A stretch of DNA of 39,274 nt, from contig WYEN01000081.1 in NCBI GenBank assembly GCA_009903825.1, forward strand, positions 1-39,274, given 5' to 3'. Source of the DNA: Desulfurococcales archaeon (lineage in GTDB: Archaea; Thermoproteota; Thermoprotei_A; Sulfolobales; AG1). Positions within the stretch are counted from its first letter, which is position 1, and every line of letters begins with the position of its first letter. The position numbers and the translations under genes were made by a program. Shown in pieces: positions 23,683-33,084 of the stretch. The notes below the pieces were generated by a model. That model saw only the letters and a program-made list of their open reading frames with translations. It did no database searches and had not been told where the DNA came from.

Positions 23683-24228
23683 ATGAGTCAGAAGATTGAG
23701 TTTGAGAATATATTAAGAAGAATTGAAGAGATCTCTGAGAATTCTAAAAAGATATATGGAGCACCTTTAATAATAGATCCTAAGACAGGAGTGGCTACAT
23801 GGTATGATCAGAGAGAGATTAAAATAAGATTTTTAATCAGCATTGAAAAGATCAAGAGATTTTTCGAGGCTCTTAGCCGTGGCAAGATCTTGGCGACAAA
23901 ATGTGTGAATACTGGTGAAATAATGTTTCCTCCTCAAATAAACTGTCCAAGAGATCCTAAGAATCAGATTGAATGGGTCGAGATACCTAATGAGGGAGAG
24001 CTTGTGACATGGACAATAATAAAAGTCAAGCCATATAGCTTTAGTCATCATGACGACTATATAGTTGGAATCGCAAAAATCTCTAATCTTAACATCAACA
24101 TATTAGCATGGGTCAAATGCAAAGATCCTAACAAGCTGAGGCCAGGTCTCAGGGTCAGATTAAATATCGTGAAAAGAGAACCTGAGAATTATCTTATATA
24201 TCAGTTAGAGCCTTTAGAAGAATGCTGA
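23683..24228 (+). CDS. DUF35 OB-fold partner of the thiolase, degenerate zinc ribbon
   Basis: 181 residues: an N-terminal helical arm of about 60, then a rubredoxin-like zinc-ribbon position, then an OB fold ('LVTWTIIKVKPYSF', 'YIVGIAKISNLNINILAWVK', 'LRPGLRVRLNIVK'). The ribbon normally has four cysteines (CxxC...CxxC). Here it reads 'KCVNTGEIMFPPQINCPRDP', so two of four are missing and zinc binding is doubtful. The family bridges thiolase and HMG-CoA synthase in archaea and helps to bind CoA. It is translated with the thiolase gene. Confidence 0.85.
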   Translation: MSQKIEFENILRRIEEISENSKKIYGAPLIIDPKTGVATWYDQREIKIRFLISIEKIKRFFEALSRGKILATKCVNTGEIMFPPQINCPRDPKNQIEWVEIPNEGELVTWTIIKVKPYSFSHHDDYIVGIAKISNLNINILAWVKCKDPNKLRPGLRVRLNIVKREPENYLIYQLEPLEEC

Positions 24229-24254
24229 TCAATAAAATCAATTAAAATAAAAAA

Positions 24255-24602
24255 TTAAGATCTTATCATCTTAAGTCTGATAAAAGATGTTATGAAAGCT
24301 ATTATCATACATGATATAGAGTAGTATAGAAAAGGCAATAACAATCCTATGATGCCTAAAAGCTCTTTATATACCATGAATCCTAGAATACCTCCTCCGC
24401 TTAATATATAAAGTGTCAAATATCCTAGAGCTCCGGAGAATAATCCTATTAATGATGCTGTTCTCACTCTATTTATAAATAACCCAGATATGAAGCCGCC
24501 TAATAATATGCCGACGATGATCCCTGTCGGAGGCTCTATAAATGTTACTGAAACAACAATGGTTAATAAACTTATTATAAAGATGGCTATAACACGGATC
24601 AT
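24255..24602 (-). CDS. Small glycine-rich membrane protein
   Basis: 115 residues with about four transmembrane helices, several with glycine zippers ('GIIVGILLGGFISGLF', 'IGLFSGALGYLTLYILSGGG'). It ends with a short basic tail. No family with a known role is recognised; DUF5518-like small membrane proteins look similar. It is convergent with the DUF35 gene and divergent from the acylase gene, so it stands alone. Confidence 0.65.
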   Translation of the reverse strand: MIRVIAIFIISLLTIVVSVTFIEPPTGIIVGILLGGFISGLFINRVRTASLIGLFSGALGYLTLYILSGGGILGFMVYKELLGIIGLLLPFLYYSISCMIIAFITSFIRLKMIRS

Positions 24603-24672
24603 TCTCTATCTCTCTCATTAAAATATAAATTTTATAAACTTAAAAAATAATATTCTTCAGTGGCGATTGTTT

Positions 24673-27195
24673 ATGAATTTAAAAGAGGTTTTTTACATAG
24701 GATCTACATCTACGGTCTTAATAATTTTAATGATGATCTCTGTAATTTATCCGTCAATAAATGTTATTCTAGATCCTATTCATGGTGTTGCAAATAAAGG
24801 AGCCAGTGATCTTCCGAAAGGATCTATAGATGCTCCTGGCATCCCAGGAGAAGCTGTAGTCATATGGGATCCTGAGGGCGTGCCTCATATATATGCTACA
24901 ACTGATGAAATAGGTTTTTATGCCATCGGATATATAACTGCCTCTCTAAGACTTTTTCAAATGGATCTTTTCAGAAGAATTCCTCAAGGAACATTGGCAG
25001 AACTTGTGGGCTCTGCAGGTCTGAGTAGTGATATATTAATAAAAACTTTGGGCATTCATGAAGCAATTAAAAAATCTTGGACTCTCATATCCGAGAACAC
25101 AGATCCTGATCTCAGAAGATTCTCTGAACTTGTGAGATATTATGTGAGAGGAATAAACGATTATATAGCAAGAATCGACACAGCATCTCTACCGCCTGAA
25201 TATAGACTTTTAGGTCTTAAGCCGGAGATGTGGAAACCTGAAGATGTTATAGCTATAGAAAAGCTTCTCACAATGATGTTAGCATGGGACACAGATGATC
25301 TTGTTTTAAACGAGTTGGTCAGAAGATGGGGTCTGGAGATATTAATAGATCTTGACATTATTAATAGAAGCAGAACAACTCCTCAAGCATATTGTTCAGA
25401 AGCTGTTAGATGGGGAGATGTGACAGGTTTTGAAGCTTATCAATATTTAAAAGAGGATGAGCATAAGATCACATATCTTCAGAGTCCAAGCTCCAAAAGC
25501 ATTCTAAAGATCTTTTCAAACACTTTCTTTTATAACATTTTACAGGCATCAAATAATTTTATCATCAAAGGATCTTATACCACATCAGGAAAACCTATCG
25601 TAGCCAATGATCCTCATCTAGCTCTTATAGCTCCTAGCCTCTGGATGCTTATTCATATAGATACACCTTCTATAAAGTCGGCCGGCGTTACTATACCAGG
25701 ATCTCCTCTTGTAATTATTGGTAGAAACAAAGATATCGCCTGGGGCTTCACAAATGTCATGGGAGACTTCGTAGATTTCTATTACTATAAGTGGGATGGA
25801 AACAAATATTTCTATAAAGATAAATGGCTTGAGCCAAAGATCAGGAGAGAAATTATTAAAATATGGGATCCTTTTAAAAGAAGTTTTAATGTTACAGAAC
25901 TAAAGGTTTTAGAGACGATTCATGGGCCAGTATTAGAGAAAGATGGAGAAAAATTTGCAGTATCATTCACAGGTTCCGAGCCTAGTATAGAAGTAGTTTT
26001 TATATGGAAGATCAATAGAGCTAAAAATGTTGTTGATGCTTTAAAAGCTCAAGCCTATTTTACAGCACCTGTTCAAAATTTTGTTGTAGCAGACTCACAG
26101 GGGAACATTGCTTATTCTCCGATAGGCGCATATCCTATCAGAACTAATCTGCCGATTTATAAGTTGGGAGATGTCAAAATAGTTAACAGAGGTTTTCTAC
26201 CTTTCAATGGAAGTGCTGGCGAAGGCGAGTGGAGGGGTTATATTAATTATTCTCAGCTTCCTATATTATATAATCCTCCTAGGCCATTTATTGCGACAGC
26301 AAACTCGAAACCATTTGATGGAGAATGTGGTCTACATATTGGATGGAACTGGGCTGATAGATTTAGAGAAGAAAGAATCATAAGTTTATTAGATGACATG
26401 ATCAAGTCCAAAGAAAAAATTGATGTGAAAGATGTTATGAAGATACAGACCGATAATAATGTTGATCTGGGTATTATAAGTGTTATGAACATCTTGATCA
26501 ATTTAATCAGAGAGACATATTTTGAACAGAAAGATCTTGTTAATGAACTTGAGAAATGGATTAAGGAGGAGGCTCCTATGAGAACAGATAGATGGGAGCC
26601 TTCAATAGCATTGACATGGTCATATCTATTTCATAGAGAGATCTGGAGAAAACTTTATGGAGAAGAGAGCGAGGCAGGTTTTCTACGGATCGAGTATTTA
26701 GAGAATTTATTGAAACTTTATCTAAATAAAGATCCTAGGGCATATAGATATTTTGCTAAAGATGAGGTTGAAAATATAGCGAAAGAAACGCTCTCAAAGG
26801 CTTTAGATATTTTGAGGTCTTATTATAAGAGTGATGATTACAAGAGTTGGCTATACGGAAAATATCATTATTATGATCCTGAGCATCCAATATTAAAATC
26901 TTATAGTTATGACAAGATCGAGGCTGGCGGAGGGCCTTACAGCATTAATCCTGCAATGCCTGCTGAAATAGGATCTTTAGGAGCTCCTGTGAGAGGAGGC
27001 GCGAGCGTGAGACTTATATCAGATCTTGCAACAAGTAAAATATATGTGGCGCTTCCAGGCGGAAATAATGGGAATCCTTATAGCGAATATTATGAGAATC
27101 ATTATAAGAAATATTGGGTTAAAAAAGATTATTATGTTATAGACTTAGAGACCAAGCCTGAGACGTTATATCAGTTGATAATAAGAGGAAAATAA
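24673..27195 (+). CDS. Penicillin acylase-type Ntn hydrolase, membrane-anchored
   Basis: About 840 residues. The N-terminal transmembrane anchor (STSTVLIILMMISVIYPSIN) places the enzyme outside the cell. The alpha-chain start 'VIWDPEGVPHIYATTD' with 'RLFQMDLFRRIPQGTLAELVG' is typical. The autoproteolysis site is 'NILQA|SNNFIIKGSYTTSG', so Ser at about 293 becomes the N-terminal nucleophile of the beta chain, followed by 'KPIVANDPHL'. The normal SNNW is SNNF here. The C-terminus keeps 'LPGGNNGNP'. The family cleaves amide bonds of acylated compounds such as penicillins and acyl-homoserine lactones. The ATG at 24673 is preferred to the TTG at 24667 because GGCGAT (24662-24667) serves as its SD. 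The natural substrate is unknown. Confidence 0.92.
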   Translation: MNLKEVFYIGSTSTVLIILMMISVIYPSINVILDPIHGVANKGASDLPKGSIDAPGIPGEAVVIWDPEGVPHIYATTDEIGFYAIGYITASLRLFQMDLFRRIPQGTLAELVGSAGLSSDILIKTLGIHEAIKKSWTLISENTDPDLRRFSELVRYYVRGINDYIARIDTASLPPEYRLLGLKPEMWKPEDVIAIEKLLTMMLAWDTDDLVLNELVRRWGLEILIDLDIINRSRTTPQAYCSEAVRWGDVTGFEAYQYLKEDEHKITYLQSPSSKSILKIFSNTFFYNILQASNNFIIKGSYTTSGKPIVANDPHLALIAPSLWMLIHIDTPSIKSAGVTIPGSPLVIIGRNKDIAWGFTNVMGDFVDFYYYKWDGNKYFYKDKWLEPKIRREIIKIWDPFKRSFNVTELKVLETIHGPVLEKDGEKFAVSFTGSEPSIEVVFIWKINRAKNVVDALKAQAYFTAPVQNFVVADSQGNIAYSPIGAYPIRTNLPIYKLGDVKIVNRGFLPFNGSAGEGEWRGYINYSQLPILYNPPRPFIATANSKPFDGECGLHIGWNWADRFREERIISLLDDMIKSKEKIDVKDVMKIQTDNNVDLGIISVMNILINLIRETYFEQKDLVNELEKWIKEEAPMRTDRWEPSIALTWSYLFHREIWRKLYGEESEAGFLRIEYLENLLKLYLNKDPRAYRYFAKDEVENIAKETLSKALDILRSYYKSDDYKSWLYGKYHYYDPEHPILKSYSYDKIEAGGGPYSINPAMPAEIGSLGAPVRGGASVRLISDLATSKIYVALPGGNNGNPYSEYYENHYKKYWVKKDYYVIDLETKPETLYQLIIRGK

Positions 27196-27217
27196 ATGAT
27201 TAATTAAAAAAATATTT

Positions 27218-28273
27218 TTAGAACTCGATCACCTGTCTATACATAACCTCTCCTCTAGCAAGTCTCTCTATAGCATTATTTATATCTTCTAGTTTTATTT
27301 TCTCTACAATATCTTTATAATTAATCATTTTTCTTCTAGCAAGATCTATTAATGTCTCAAGTTCTCTATATGAGCTGTAGAAAACAGTTTTAATAGATAT
27401 TTCGTTAACAACCATCTTTCGTATAGGGATCAACGATTGGTCGCTTCCTAATCCCACTATAACATATGTCCCCATAGGAGACAAAAGATCTATGTATGTC
27501 TCAATAGTTTTTTCGCTACCTACAAAATCTAACACAGCCTTTACAGTTCTTCCTCCAGTTGCCTCATATATAGATCTTCGCACATCAACTTGTGAAGCAT
27601 CTATCAAAACATCATAATCACTTAGTTTAACAATTTTCCAGGCTCTCTCAATCTTCTCTTTTTTAACATCTATACCTATGATCCTTGCTCCAGTAAGAAT
27701 TCTCACAAGTTGTAATGCTAAAATACCTAAGCCTCCTAAGCCTATAATGACCACATACTCATCTTCATCAACTTCATTAATGATCTTTTTAACAGATCTC
27801 ATCGCAGTAGCTCCCGCACATGATAACACTGAGGCTGCCGCAAGATCTTCTAAACCTTCTGCTGAGATTAAATATCTATAATGTGGCACAAGCATATATT
27901 CTGCAAAGCCGCCGTTATAATAAGCTATTCCGGCAGGCGCTCTGAGAGAACATAATTGATATAATCCTTTCAAAGCGTATTTATCATCCTGTTCACAATA
28001 TGCCCAGTAGACTATTACTTTAGACCCCGGCTTTATATGAGGCGGAACATATTCGCCAGTCTCCTCAACTACTCCTGAGACTTCATGACCTAAGATCAGT
28101 GGAAAAGTTGGAGGAGCTATATCTTTCAGCTCTCCTCTCCATAAATGAAGATCGCTGTGACAAACTCCTGCACCAGCAACTTTAATCAACACCTCATAAC
28201 CTTTAGGCACAGGTTTAGGAACATCCTCAATTTTAAATGGCTGATTATAGCCGTAGAGTACCGCAGCCTTCAA
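27218..28273 (-). CDS. Zinc-dependent medium-chain alcohol dehydrogenase
   Basis: 351 residues. Catalytic zinc ligands are Cys38 ('GAGVCHSDLH'), His63 and Glu64 ('GHEVSG') and Cys152 ('SCAGATAM'). The Rossmann motif is 'VVIIGLGGLGILALQLV' with 'IIGIDVKKEK', whose Asp favours NAD. The structural zinc lobe, normally four Cys close together, has only Cys93 and Cys108 here, so this second zinc is probably absent. The 3' end of the SCP2-like gene is 3 nt upstream. Likely an alcohol/aldehyde step in the acyl-compound pathway. Confidence 0.9.
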   Translation of the reverse strand: MKAAVLYGYNQPFKIEDVPKPVPKGYEVLIKVAGAGVCHSDLHLWRGELKDIAPPTFPLILGHEVSGVVEETGEYVPPHIKPGSKVIVYWAYCEQDDKYALKGLYQLCSLRAPAGIAYYNGGFAEYMLVPHYRYLISAEGLEDLAAASVLSCAGATAMRSVKKIINEVDEDEYVVIIGLGGLGILALQLVRILTGARIIGIDVKKEKIERAWKIVKLSDYDVLIDASQVDVRRSIYEATGGRTVKAVLDFVGSEKTIETYIDLLSPMGTYVIVGLGSDQSLIPIRKMVVNEISIKTVFYSSYRELETLIDLARRKMINYKDIVEKIKLEDINNAIERLARGEVMYRQVIEF

Positions 28274-28276
28274 AAT

Positions 28277-28702
28277 CTATACACCTCCTACACTCTGAGC
28301 TGTCTTAACCATCTCAATAGCAGCGTTAACATATCTTAAGATCGCGCTCATGTCTCCTTTGACTAAAACAAGTTTTCTTTTGAGAAATGCTGATAGAGGA
28401 CTCTCTCTACCTTGTATAACATCTACCCAATCTCTGAATCTGGCAATTATTACGAAGGGAGCGTCAGCTTTTGAAGAGTCCTCAAAGAATCTTGATTCTC
28501 GACATTCGCCATTATATAGATCCAGTATAAAACCTGGTTTATCAGATGGATATAAATTTCTTAAGTTTTCTGGAAGATCTGTTGTTATAAAAAGAATAGG
28601 CCAGACCCATCCTCTCCCAGCCTCTCTATACTCTTTAGAGTTGTTTAAAGCCTCACAAAACTTTTTAGCCCACTCAGGACTTGGGAATATGAAAGTGTTC
28701 AA
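28277..28702 (-). CDS. SCP2 sterol-transfer-like protein
   Basis: 141 residues. The opening 'FPSPEWAKKFCEALNNSKEY' and the following beta strands ('WVWPILFIT', 'PGFILDLYNGEC', 'PFVIIARFRDWVDVIQG'), with the closing helical 'LVLVKGDMSAILRYVNA', match archaeal SCP2 domain proteins, which bind lipids or acyl chains in a hydrophobic tunnel. The start is TTG with GGAGTG upstream. It sits between the acyl-CoA synthetase (22-bp gap) and the dehydrogenase (3-bp gap), so it probably presents acyl substrates to them. Confidence 0.7.
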   Translation of the reverse strand: MNTFIFPSPEWAKKFCEALNNSKEYREAGRGWVWPILFITTDLPENLRNLYPSDKPGFILDLYNGECRESRFFEDSSKADAPFVIIARFRDWVDVIQGRESPLSAFLKRKLVLVKGDMSAILRYVNAAIEMVKTAQSVGGV

Positions 28703-28725
28703 GCGAACACTCCTCTCAGATCTTT

Positions 28726-30381
28726 TTAATCTATCTCTATATTTTTATATTGTTCTCTTAAGACTCTTTTGGCAATTTTTCCTACACTTGTCAATGGAAG
28801 GCTCTCCACCTCGATCACAAGATCTGGTAGCCACCACCTCGGCATCAGACCTTTTGAGACGAATTTCTCCTCTAGATATCTTCTGATCTCTTCTAAACTG
28901 ATCTTGCCTTTCCACTCTGGTTTTGGAACTATCAGTGCGGCCGGTCTTTCACCCCATTTTCTACTTTTTACAGCAATTACTGCAACCTGACTTACACCTG
29001 GGTGTGTGCTTATAGCGTCTTCTAGTCTTACACTACTTATCCACTCTCCTCCACTTTTGATCACATCTTTATCTCTATCTTGTATCAAAACAGAGCCGTC
29101 TTCAAACCATACAGCAATGTCTCCTGTGTGAAACCAATCGTCTCTCCAGGCATTCATAGTCTTCTCAGGATCTTTATAATATTCTGGTGTGATCCATGGA
29201 GCTCTCACAATGATCTCGCCCATGGTCTTCCCATCTTTGGGAACAGGTCTCCCCTCAGGGTCCACCACTTGAAGTTCTACAAGTGGTATTGTCCAGCCAG
29301 TTCTTAACACAAGATCTTCTGTGTCAGCTTTCTCCAGCAATTTCACTGGAGGAGAAGCTATGGTTAGAACTGGCGATGTCTCTGTCAATCCGTAGCCTAC
29401 AACAACTTTTATACCTCTCTTTCTCGCAAGATCAGCAAGTCCCTTGGGCAGAGCAGCACCACCATTTATATAAACTAGACCTCTAAGATCATATTTGAGG
29501 CTCTCAGGATCTGTTAAAAGCATATATAATACTGTGGGAACTCCTGCTGTATGTGTAACTCTCTCGCTTGTGATAAGCTCTAGAAGAACTTTTGGTATCA
29601 ACTTATTAGGATAGACTTGTTTAGCTGTTATAAGAGCTGACACGTAAGGAAGTCCCCATGAGAACACATGAAACATTGGAACAACATGCAACATGGTAGA
29701 GTCTTCGCCAAGTCTGATCAATGGTGAGGCAGATGCGAATAGAGCTACTGACAATGCATGTAAAACAATCATTCTATGTGTGAAATAAGTGCCTTTAGGC
29801 ATTCCAGTTGTGCCGCTAGTATAACACATTGCCGCCACATCATTCTCATTTAATCTAGGCCATTCATAATTTCCTTTATAAGATCTTATTAAATCCTCAT
29901 AATGATATGTAGGTATACCTCCTATCTTCTCAGGAACATAATCACTATCGACCACTATAATAGCTTTCAAACTTTTAACTTCAGAAGCCACTGTCTCTAT
30001 AAGTTTCATAAAATCTCTGTGTACTATAACAACTTTGTCTTCAGCATGATTCATTATATACTCGATCTCATATGAAGATAATCTCACATTTATAGTATGT
30101 AACACAGCTCCCATCATAGGGATCGTGAAATAAGCCTCGTAATGCCAGTGAGTATTCCAGTCTAATGTAGCAACTCTATCTCCAGGTTTAACATCTAAAG
30201 CTTCTAAAGCTCTTGCAAGAGCATTTATTCTATTAAACATGATTCTAAAATTATATCTCTCGATCTTATCACCGCCGGTAGTCACTCTATAAACAATCTC
30301 TCTATCAGGATCTCTTGAGAGAGCTGTTTTAATTATCTTATCAACAGTAAGATCATAACCCGGCCTCCATATAGTCTTCAT
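28726..30381 (-). CDS. Acyl-CoA synthetase (fatty-acid--CoA ligase family)
   Basis: About 551 residues of the ANL superfamily. P-loop-like motif YTSGTTGMPKG lies at about 190-200; A5 motif 'VVGYGLTETSPV', 'DWFHTGDIAVWFEDGSVLIQ' (A7) and 'RDKDVIKSGGEWISSVRLED' (A8) follow; the C-terminal catalytic lysine is in 'SVGKIAKRVL'. It activates a carboxylic acid as acyl-AMP, then acyl-CoA. The ATG at 30381 is preferred; the in-frame GTG at 30390 is part of GGTGATATTT, an SD for it. First gene of the operon with the SCP2-like protein and the alcohol dehydrogenase. Confidence 0.92.
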   Translation of the reverse strand: MKTIWRPGYDLTVDKIIKTALSRDPDREIVYRVTTGGDKIERYNFRIMFNRINALARALEALDVKPGDRVATLDWNTHWHYEAYFTIPMMGAVLHTINVRLSSYEIEYIMNHAEDKVVIVHRDFMKLIETVASEVKSLKAIIVVDSDYVPEKIGGIPTYHYEDLIRSYKGNYEWPRLNENDVAAMCYTSGTTGMPKGTYFTHRMIVLHALSVALFASASPLIRLGEDSTMLHVVPMFHVFSWGLPYVSALITAKQVYPNKLIPKVLLELITSERVTHTAGVPTVLYMLLTDPESLKYDLRGLVYINGGAALPKGLADLARKRGIKVVVGYGLTETSPVLTIASPPVKLLEKADTEDLVLRTGWTIPLVELQVVDPEGRPVPKDGKTMGEIIVRAPWITPEYYKDPEKTMNAWRDDWFHTGDIAVWFEDGSVLIQDRDKDVIKSGGEWISSVRLEDAISTHPGVSQVAVIAVKSRKWGERPAALIVPKPEWKGKISLEEIRRYLEEKFVSKGLMPRWWLPDLVIEVESLPLTSVGKIAKRVLREQYKNIEID

Positions 30382-30590
30382 AAATATCACCGTTACTTAT
30401 ATACTTATCAATATTAAAAAATATAAAAGATCTTGATAAATGATATAGAGATATGATTAACAAGTTTTAAATATAAAAATATCGCATTAATAGCGTGTCA
30501 TATAGTCTTATAATTTAATAATAATAAATTTATAATACAAGATAAGATGATACATGATCTGAGAATCAATTAGATCTTATTACAAGATGA

Positions 30591-31001
30591 TTATTCTCCT
30601 AATACTTGAACCATAATTCTTCTCTCTCTAGGGCCGTCTAACTCTATCAACATGATCTCTTGCCAAGTGCCTCTCACAAGAGATCTTTTTGATACTGGAA
30701 GGATCCTTCCCGACCCTATCATGCTGGATGCTAGATGAGCATGTGCATTATCATCTATCTCATCATGTCTCCAACCTCCTCCAGGCCTGAATATCTCTGT
30801 GATCCATTTTATATAGTCTTCAACTATTCTCGGCTCATACTCATTTATTATTATTGCGGCTGTGGCGTGAGGTGTAAATATGTGGCAAATACCTTCGTTA
30901 ATATTGCTCTTCTCAACTATCTTCTCAACATACTCAGTCACTTTAATAACTTGTATTCTTCTGCTTGTCTTTATCGTGAAAGTCTCTGTATAAATCTTCA
31001 A
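30591..31001 (-). CDS. YjbQ (UPF0047) family protein
   Basis: 136 residues, the full length of the family. Metal-site histidines are in 'ICHIFTPHATAAIIINEYEP' and 'DDNAHAHLASSMIGSG'; the C-terminal 'GTWQEIMLIELDGPRERRIM' is diagnostic. Members rescue thiamine-phosphate synthase mutants in E. coli, but the natural role is not settled. The start is TTG at 31001 behind a good SD (GGAGGATAG). The gene stands alone on the minus strand. Confidence 0.9.
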   Translation of the reverse strand: MKIYTETFTIKTSRRIQVIKVTEYVEKIVEKSNINEGICHIFTPHATAAIIINEYEPRIVEDYIKWITEIFRPGGGWRHDEIDDNAHAHLASSMIGSGRILPVSKRSLVRGTWQEIMLIELDGPRERRIMVQVLGE

Positions 31002-31054
31002 GACTATCCTCCGAAAAATAATGTCTCAAAAAAATAAACGTTTTTAATCCTAGA

Positions 31055-32383
31055 TCAAATGATTTTTTCAAGAGGCTTCTTAGCTGTCTCCACACCTCTT
31101 ATGTACCATGTTAAAGATGCTATAAATCCTATCAGCCATAAAAATGTTGTGAGATATAAATATGTTGTTGAAGAAATCATCTCTTCAACAAGTATTATCA
31201 ATGTATTGAAAAACCATGCAAGACCTGTGTTAAGACCTATGACAGAAGCTCTTACACCTGTCGGAAAAAGCTCGCTCTCAAGACTACTTAATGATGCCCA
31301 AGCCCATTCTGCAAAAATCATGTTGATAAACAATGTAGTGAGAAATATATTATATGCTTGAGACGCGACAAAATATACTGTTAATATTGATAAAGCTGTG
31401 ACAAATCCTCCTAGATAAGATAGTGTTGTTGAGAATCTTCTGCTCCAATCTATCAATGGGATCAATATGAAAGCACCTACAGAAGCTCCTAAATTAGATA
31501 TGAATATTATCGTAGGAGCCTCAGAGGCTCCATATATAAAATCTTTTGAATAAGGTAGATAATAAGCGATCATATTATAAGTAAGTAGTTGTGTAGCTGT
31601 TATTATCACAAGAATTAATAATCTGAATAAATATGTTCTTCTGGTAGCCACCTCTCTGAGACCTATCTCGTGAGAAGGTCTTTTCTTCTCTGAGAAATCC
31701 TTAATGATAAAATCTTTGATCCCAACAAATCTTTTCACAATATCTAATGCCTCATTAACTCTGTTCTTCTCAACAAGCCATCTAGGAGACTCTGGTATAT
31801 GAATTCTTACTAAAGCAACTACAAGACCTAATAATGCCGCGGTGAGAACTAGATATCTAAACTGAGTCTCTAGATCAGTATATATCTCGGCATATATGAG
31901 TGCCAGACCGGCTATAATAGCTGCACCAATATTCCAGAAGTTTGCTGACAACATTATAGCTTTGCCTCTGTCTCTCGCAGGGATCATCTCGGCAATAGCT
32001 GAATAAGCTGCGCCGACCTCGCCGCCTACGCCGAAGTTTATTAGAGACGTAGATAGATATATTAGCAGAAGACTTCCTGTGGAAAACAGAAAAAGTATTG
32101 AGCCTGATAGATAGATGCTTAATGTTGTTATTAAAAGAACTCTTCTCCCAAAAAGATCTGCTAATCTTCCTAGAAAAACAGATCCTAACATAAAAGCGAT
32201 CGAGTTTATCGCCATGATATATATCGCATGATCAGGAGAGATTATGTATAATGTCGCTGGAACAATAGAGAACAAAACGCCGTTTAATGTAAATGATAAA
32301 GAGATTATCACAAAAAGCTTCCAATGATCTTTTCTCCACTCTGATCCGTCTAGCAGCTCTTGAATTCTCTCTAACAAACTCAT
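31055..32383 (-). CDS. MFS transporter (sugar/organic-anion porter type)
   Basis: About 442 residues and 12 transmembrane helices. The signature between helices 2 and 3 is 'GRLADLFGRRVLL', the helix-4 motif is 'INFGVGGEVGAAYSAIAEMI' with 'RDRGKAIML', and 'PESPRWLVEKNRVNEALDIV' precedes the central loop. This places it in the sugar/metabolite:H+ symporter type. An in-frame start at 32479 would add 32 unlikely residues and overlap the neighbour; GAGGAGC just before the ATG at 32383 supports the shorter form. The substrate is unknown. Confidence 0.9.
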   Translation of the reverse strand: MSLLERIQELLDGSEWRKDHWKLFVIISLSFTLNGVLFSIVPATLYIISPDHAIYIMAINSIAFMLGSVFLGRLADLFGRRVLLITTLSIYLSGSILFLFSTGSLLLIYLSTSLINFGVGGEVGAAYSAIAEMIPARDRGKAIMLSANFWNIGAAIIAGLALIYAEIYTDLETQFRYLVLTAALLGLVVALVRIHIPESPRWLVEKNRVNEALDIVKRFVGIKDFIIKDFSEKKRPSHEIGLREVATRRTYLFRLLILVIITATQLLTYNMIAYYLPYSKDFIYGASEAPTIIFISNLGASVGAFILIPLIDWSRRFSTTLSYLGGFVTALSILTVYFVASQAYNIFLTTLFINMIFAEWAWASLSSLESELFPTGVRASVIGLNTGLAWFFNTLIILVEEMISSTTYLYLTTFLWLIGFIASLTWYIRGVETAKKPLEKII

Positions 32384-32453
32384 GAGATGCTCCTCAGATA
32401 AAAAGAATATAATAATATTATAAATATTGTATAACCAGCCTATAGAGGAACAA

Positions 32454-33020
32454 TTACTCTGAGAAATATATTTTATCAAGGATCATGATATCATGATCAA
32501 CATTTCTCATATGTCTATAATACTCTTTATACAGTCTCATCATAAAGATCATTTTTGTAACAACATCTTTAATAAAAAAGAATAGAGGTTTTGAGACGAC
32601 ATGTCTTCTATATACATGTCTATAGATCTTCTCAATGTCTTCTGATATGAAACCATCTCTTATACATATATATTTTTCATCGCTAAGATCTATATATGTG
32701 TCAATTATCTTCTCTATAAAATATGTCTCCCAACGATCTTTTTTATATATAGAGAGAGCCTCGTATATATTCTTATCTATAAGACTGATCGCTATTCCTC
32801 TCAAGATCTCTATAGAATCTTTCTCTGAGAAAAGATCGTTTCTAATCTCGATCTCAAAGAAATCTGCAATAAAACCTCTGCTGTATATAAGAAGATATTT
32901 AATAGGCTTGTCATAAAGATCAATCCATTTATCTTTTTTTAACAACGTCTTTAGAAGAAGATCTTTCATAAAAGATCTTGAGAACGAGACCTTCTTCACA
33001 GGCTTAACATAATTACTCAT
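32454..33020 (-). CDS. Hypothetical helical protein
   Basis: 188 residues, charged and mainly helical, rich in Lys, Ile and Asp, with no signal peptide. No motif is recognised. A hydrophobic C-terminal helix ('KPLFFFIKDVVTKMIFMMRL') may contact the membrane or a partner. It lies between the MFS gene and the ABC-transporter scar, same strand. The composition looks like a real protein, not a chance frame. Confidence 0.6.
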   Translation of the reverse strand: MSNYVKPVKKVSFSRSFMKDLLLKTLLKKDKWIDLYDKPIKYLLIYSRGFIADFFEIEIRNDLFSEKDSIEILRGIAISLIDKNIYEALSIYKKDRWETYFIEKIIDTYIDLSDEKYICIRDGFISEDIEKIYRHVYRRHVVSKPLFFFIKDVVTKMIFMMRLYKEYYRHMRNVDHDIMILDKIYFSE

Positions 33021-33084
33021 ATCTCATCCATATATTCTTGCTGAGAAAAAGAAAAAGAAATTAAATATTTATCCTAAAAATCTT

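Noticed and set aside
28350-28886. Open frame of 178 codons on the plus strand
   Set aside because: It lies opposite the SCP2-like gene and the end of the acyl-CoA synthetase gene, which have clear family matches; its protein resembles nothing.
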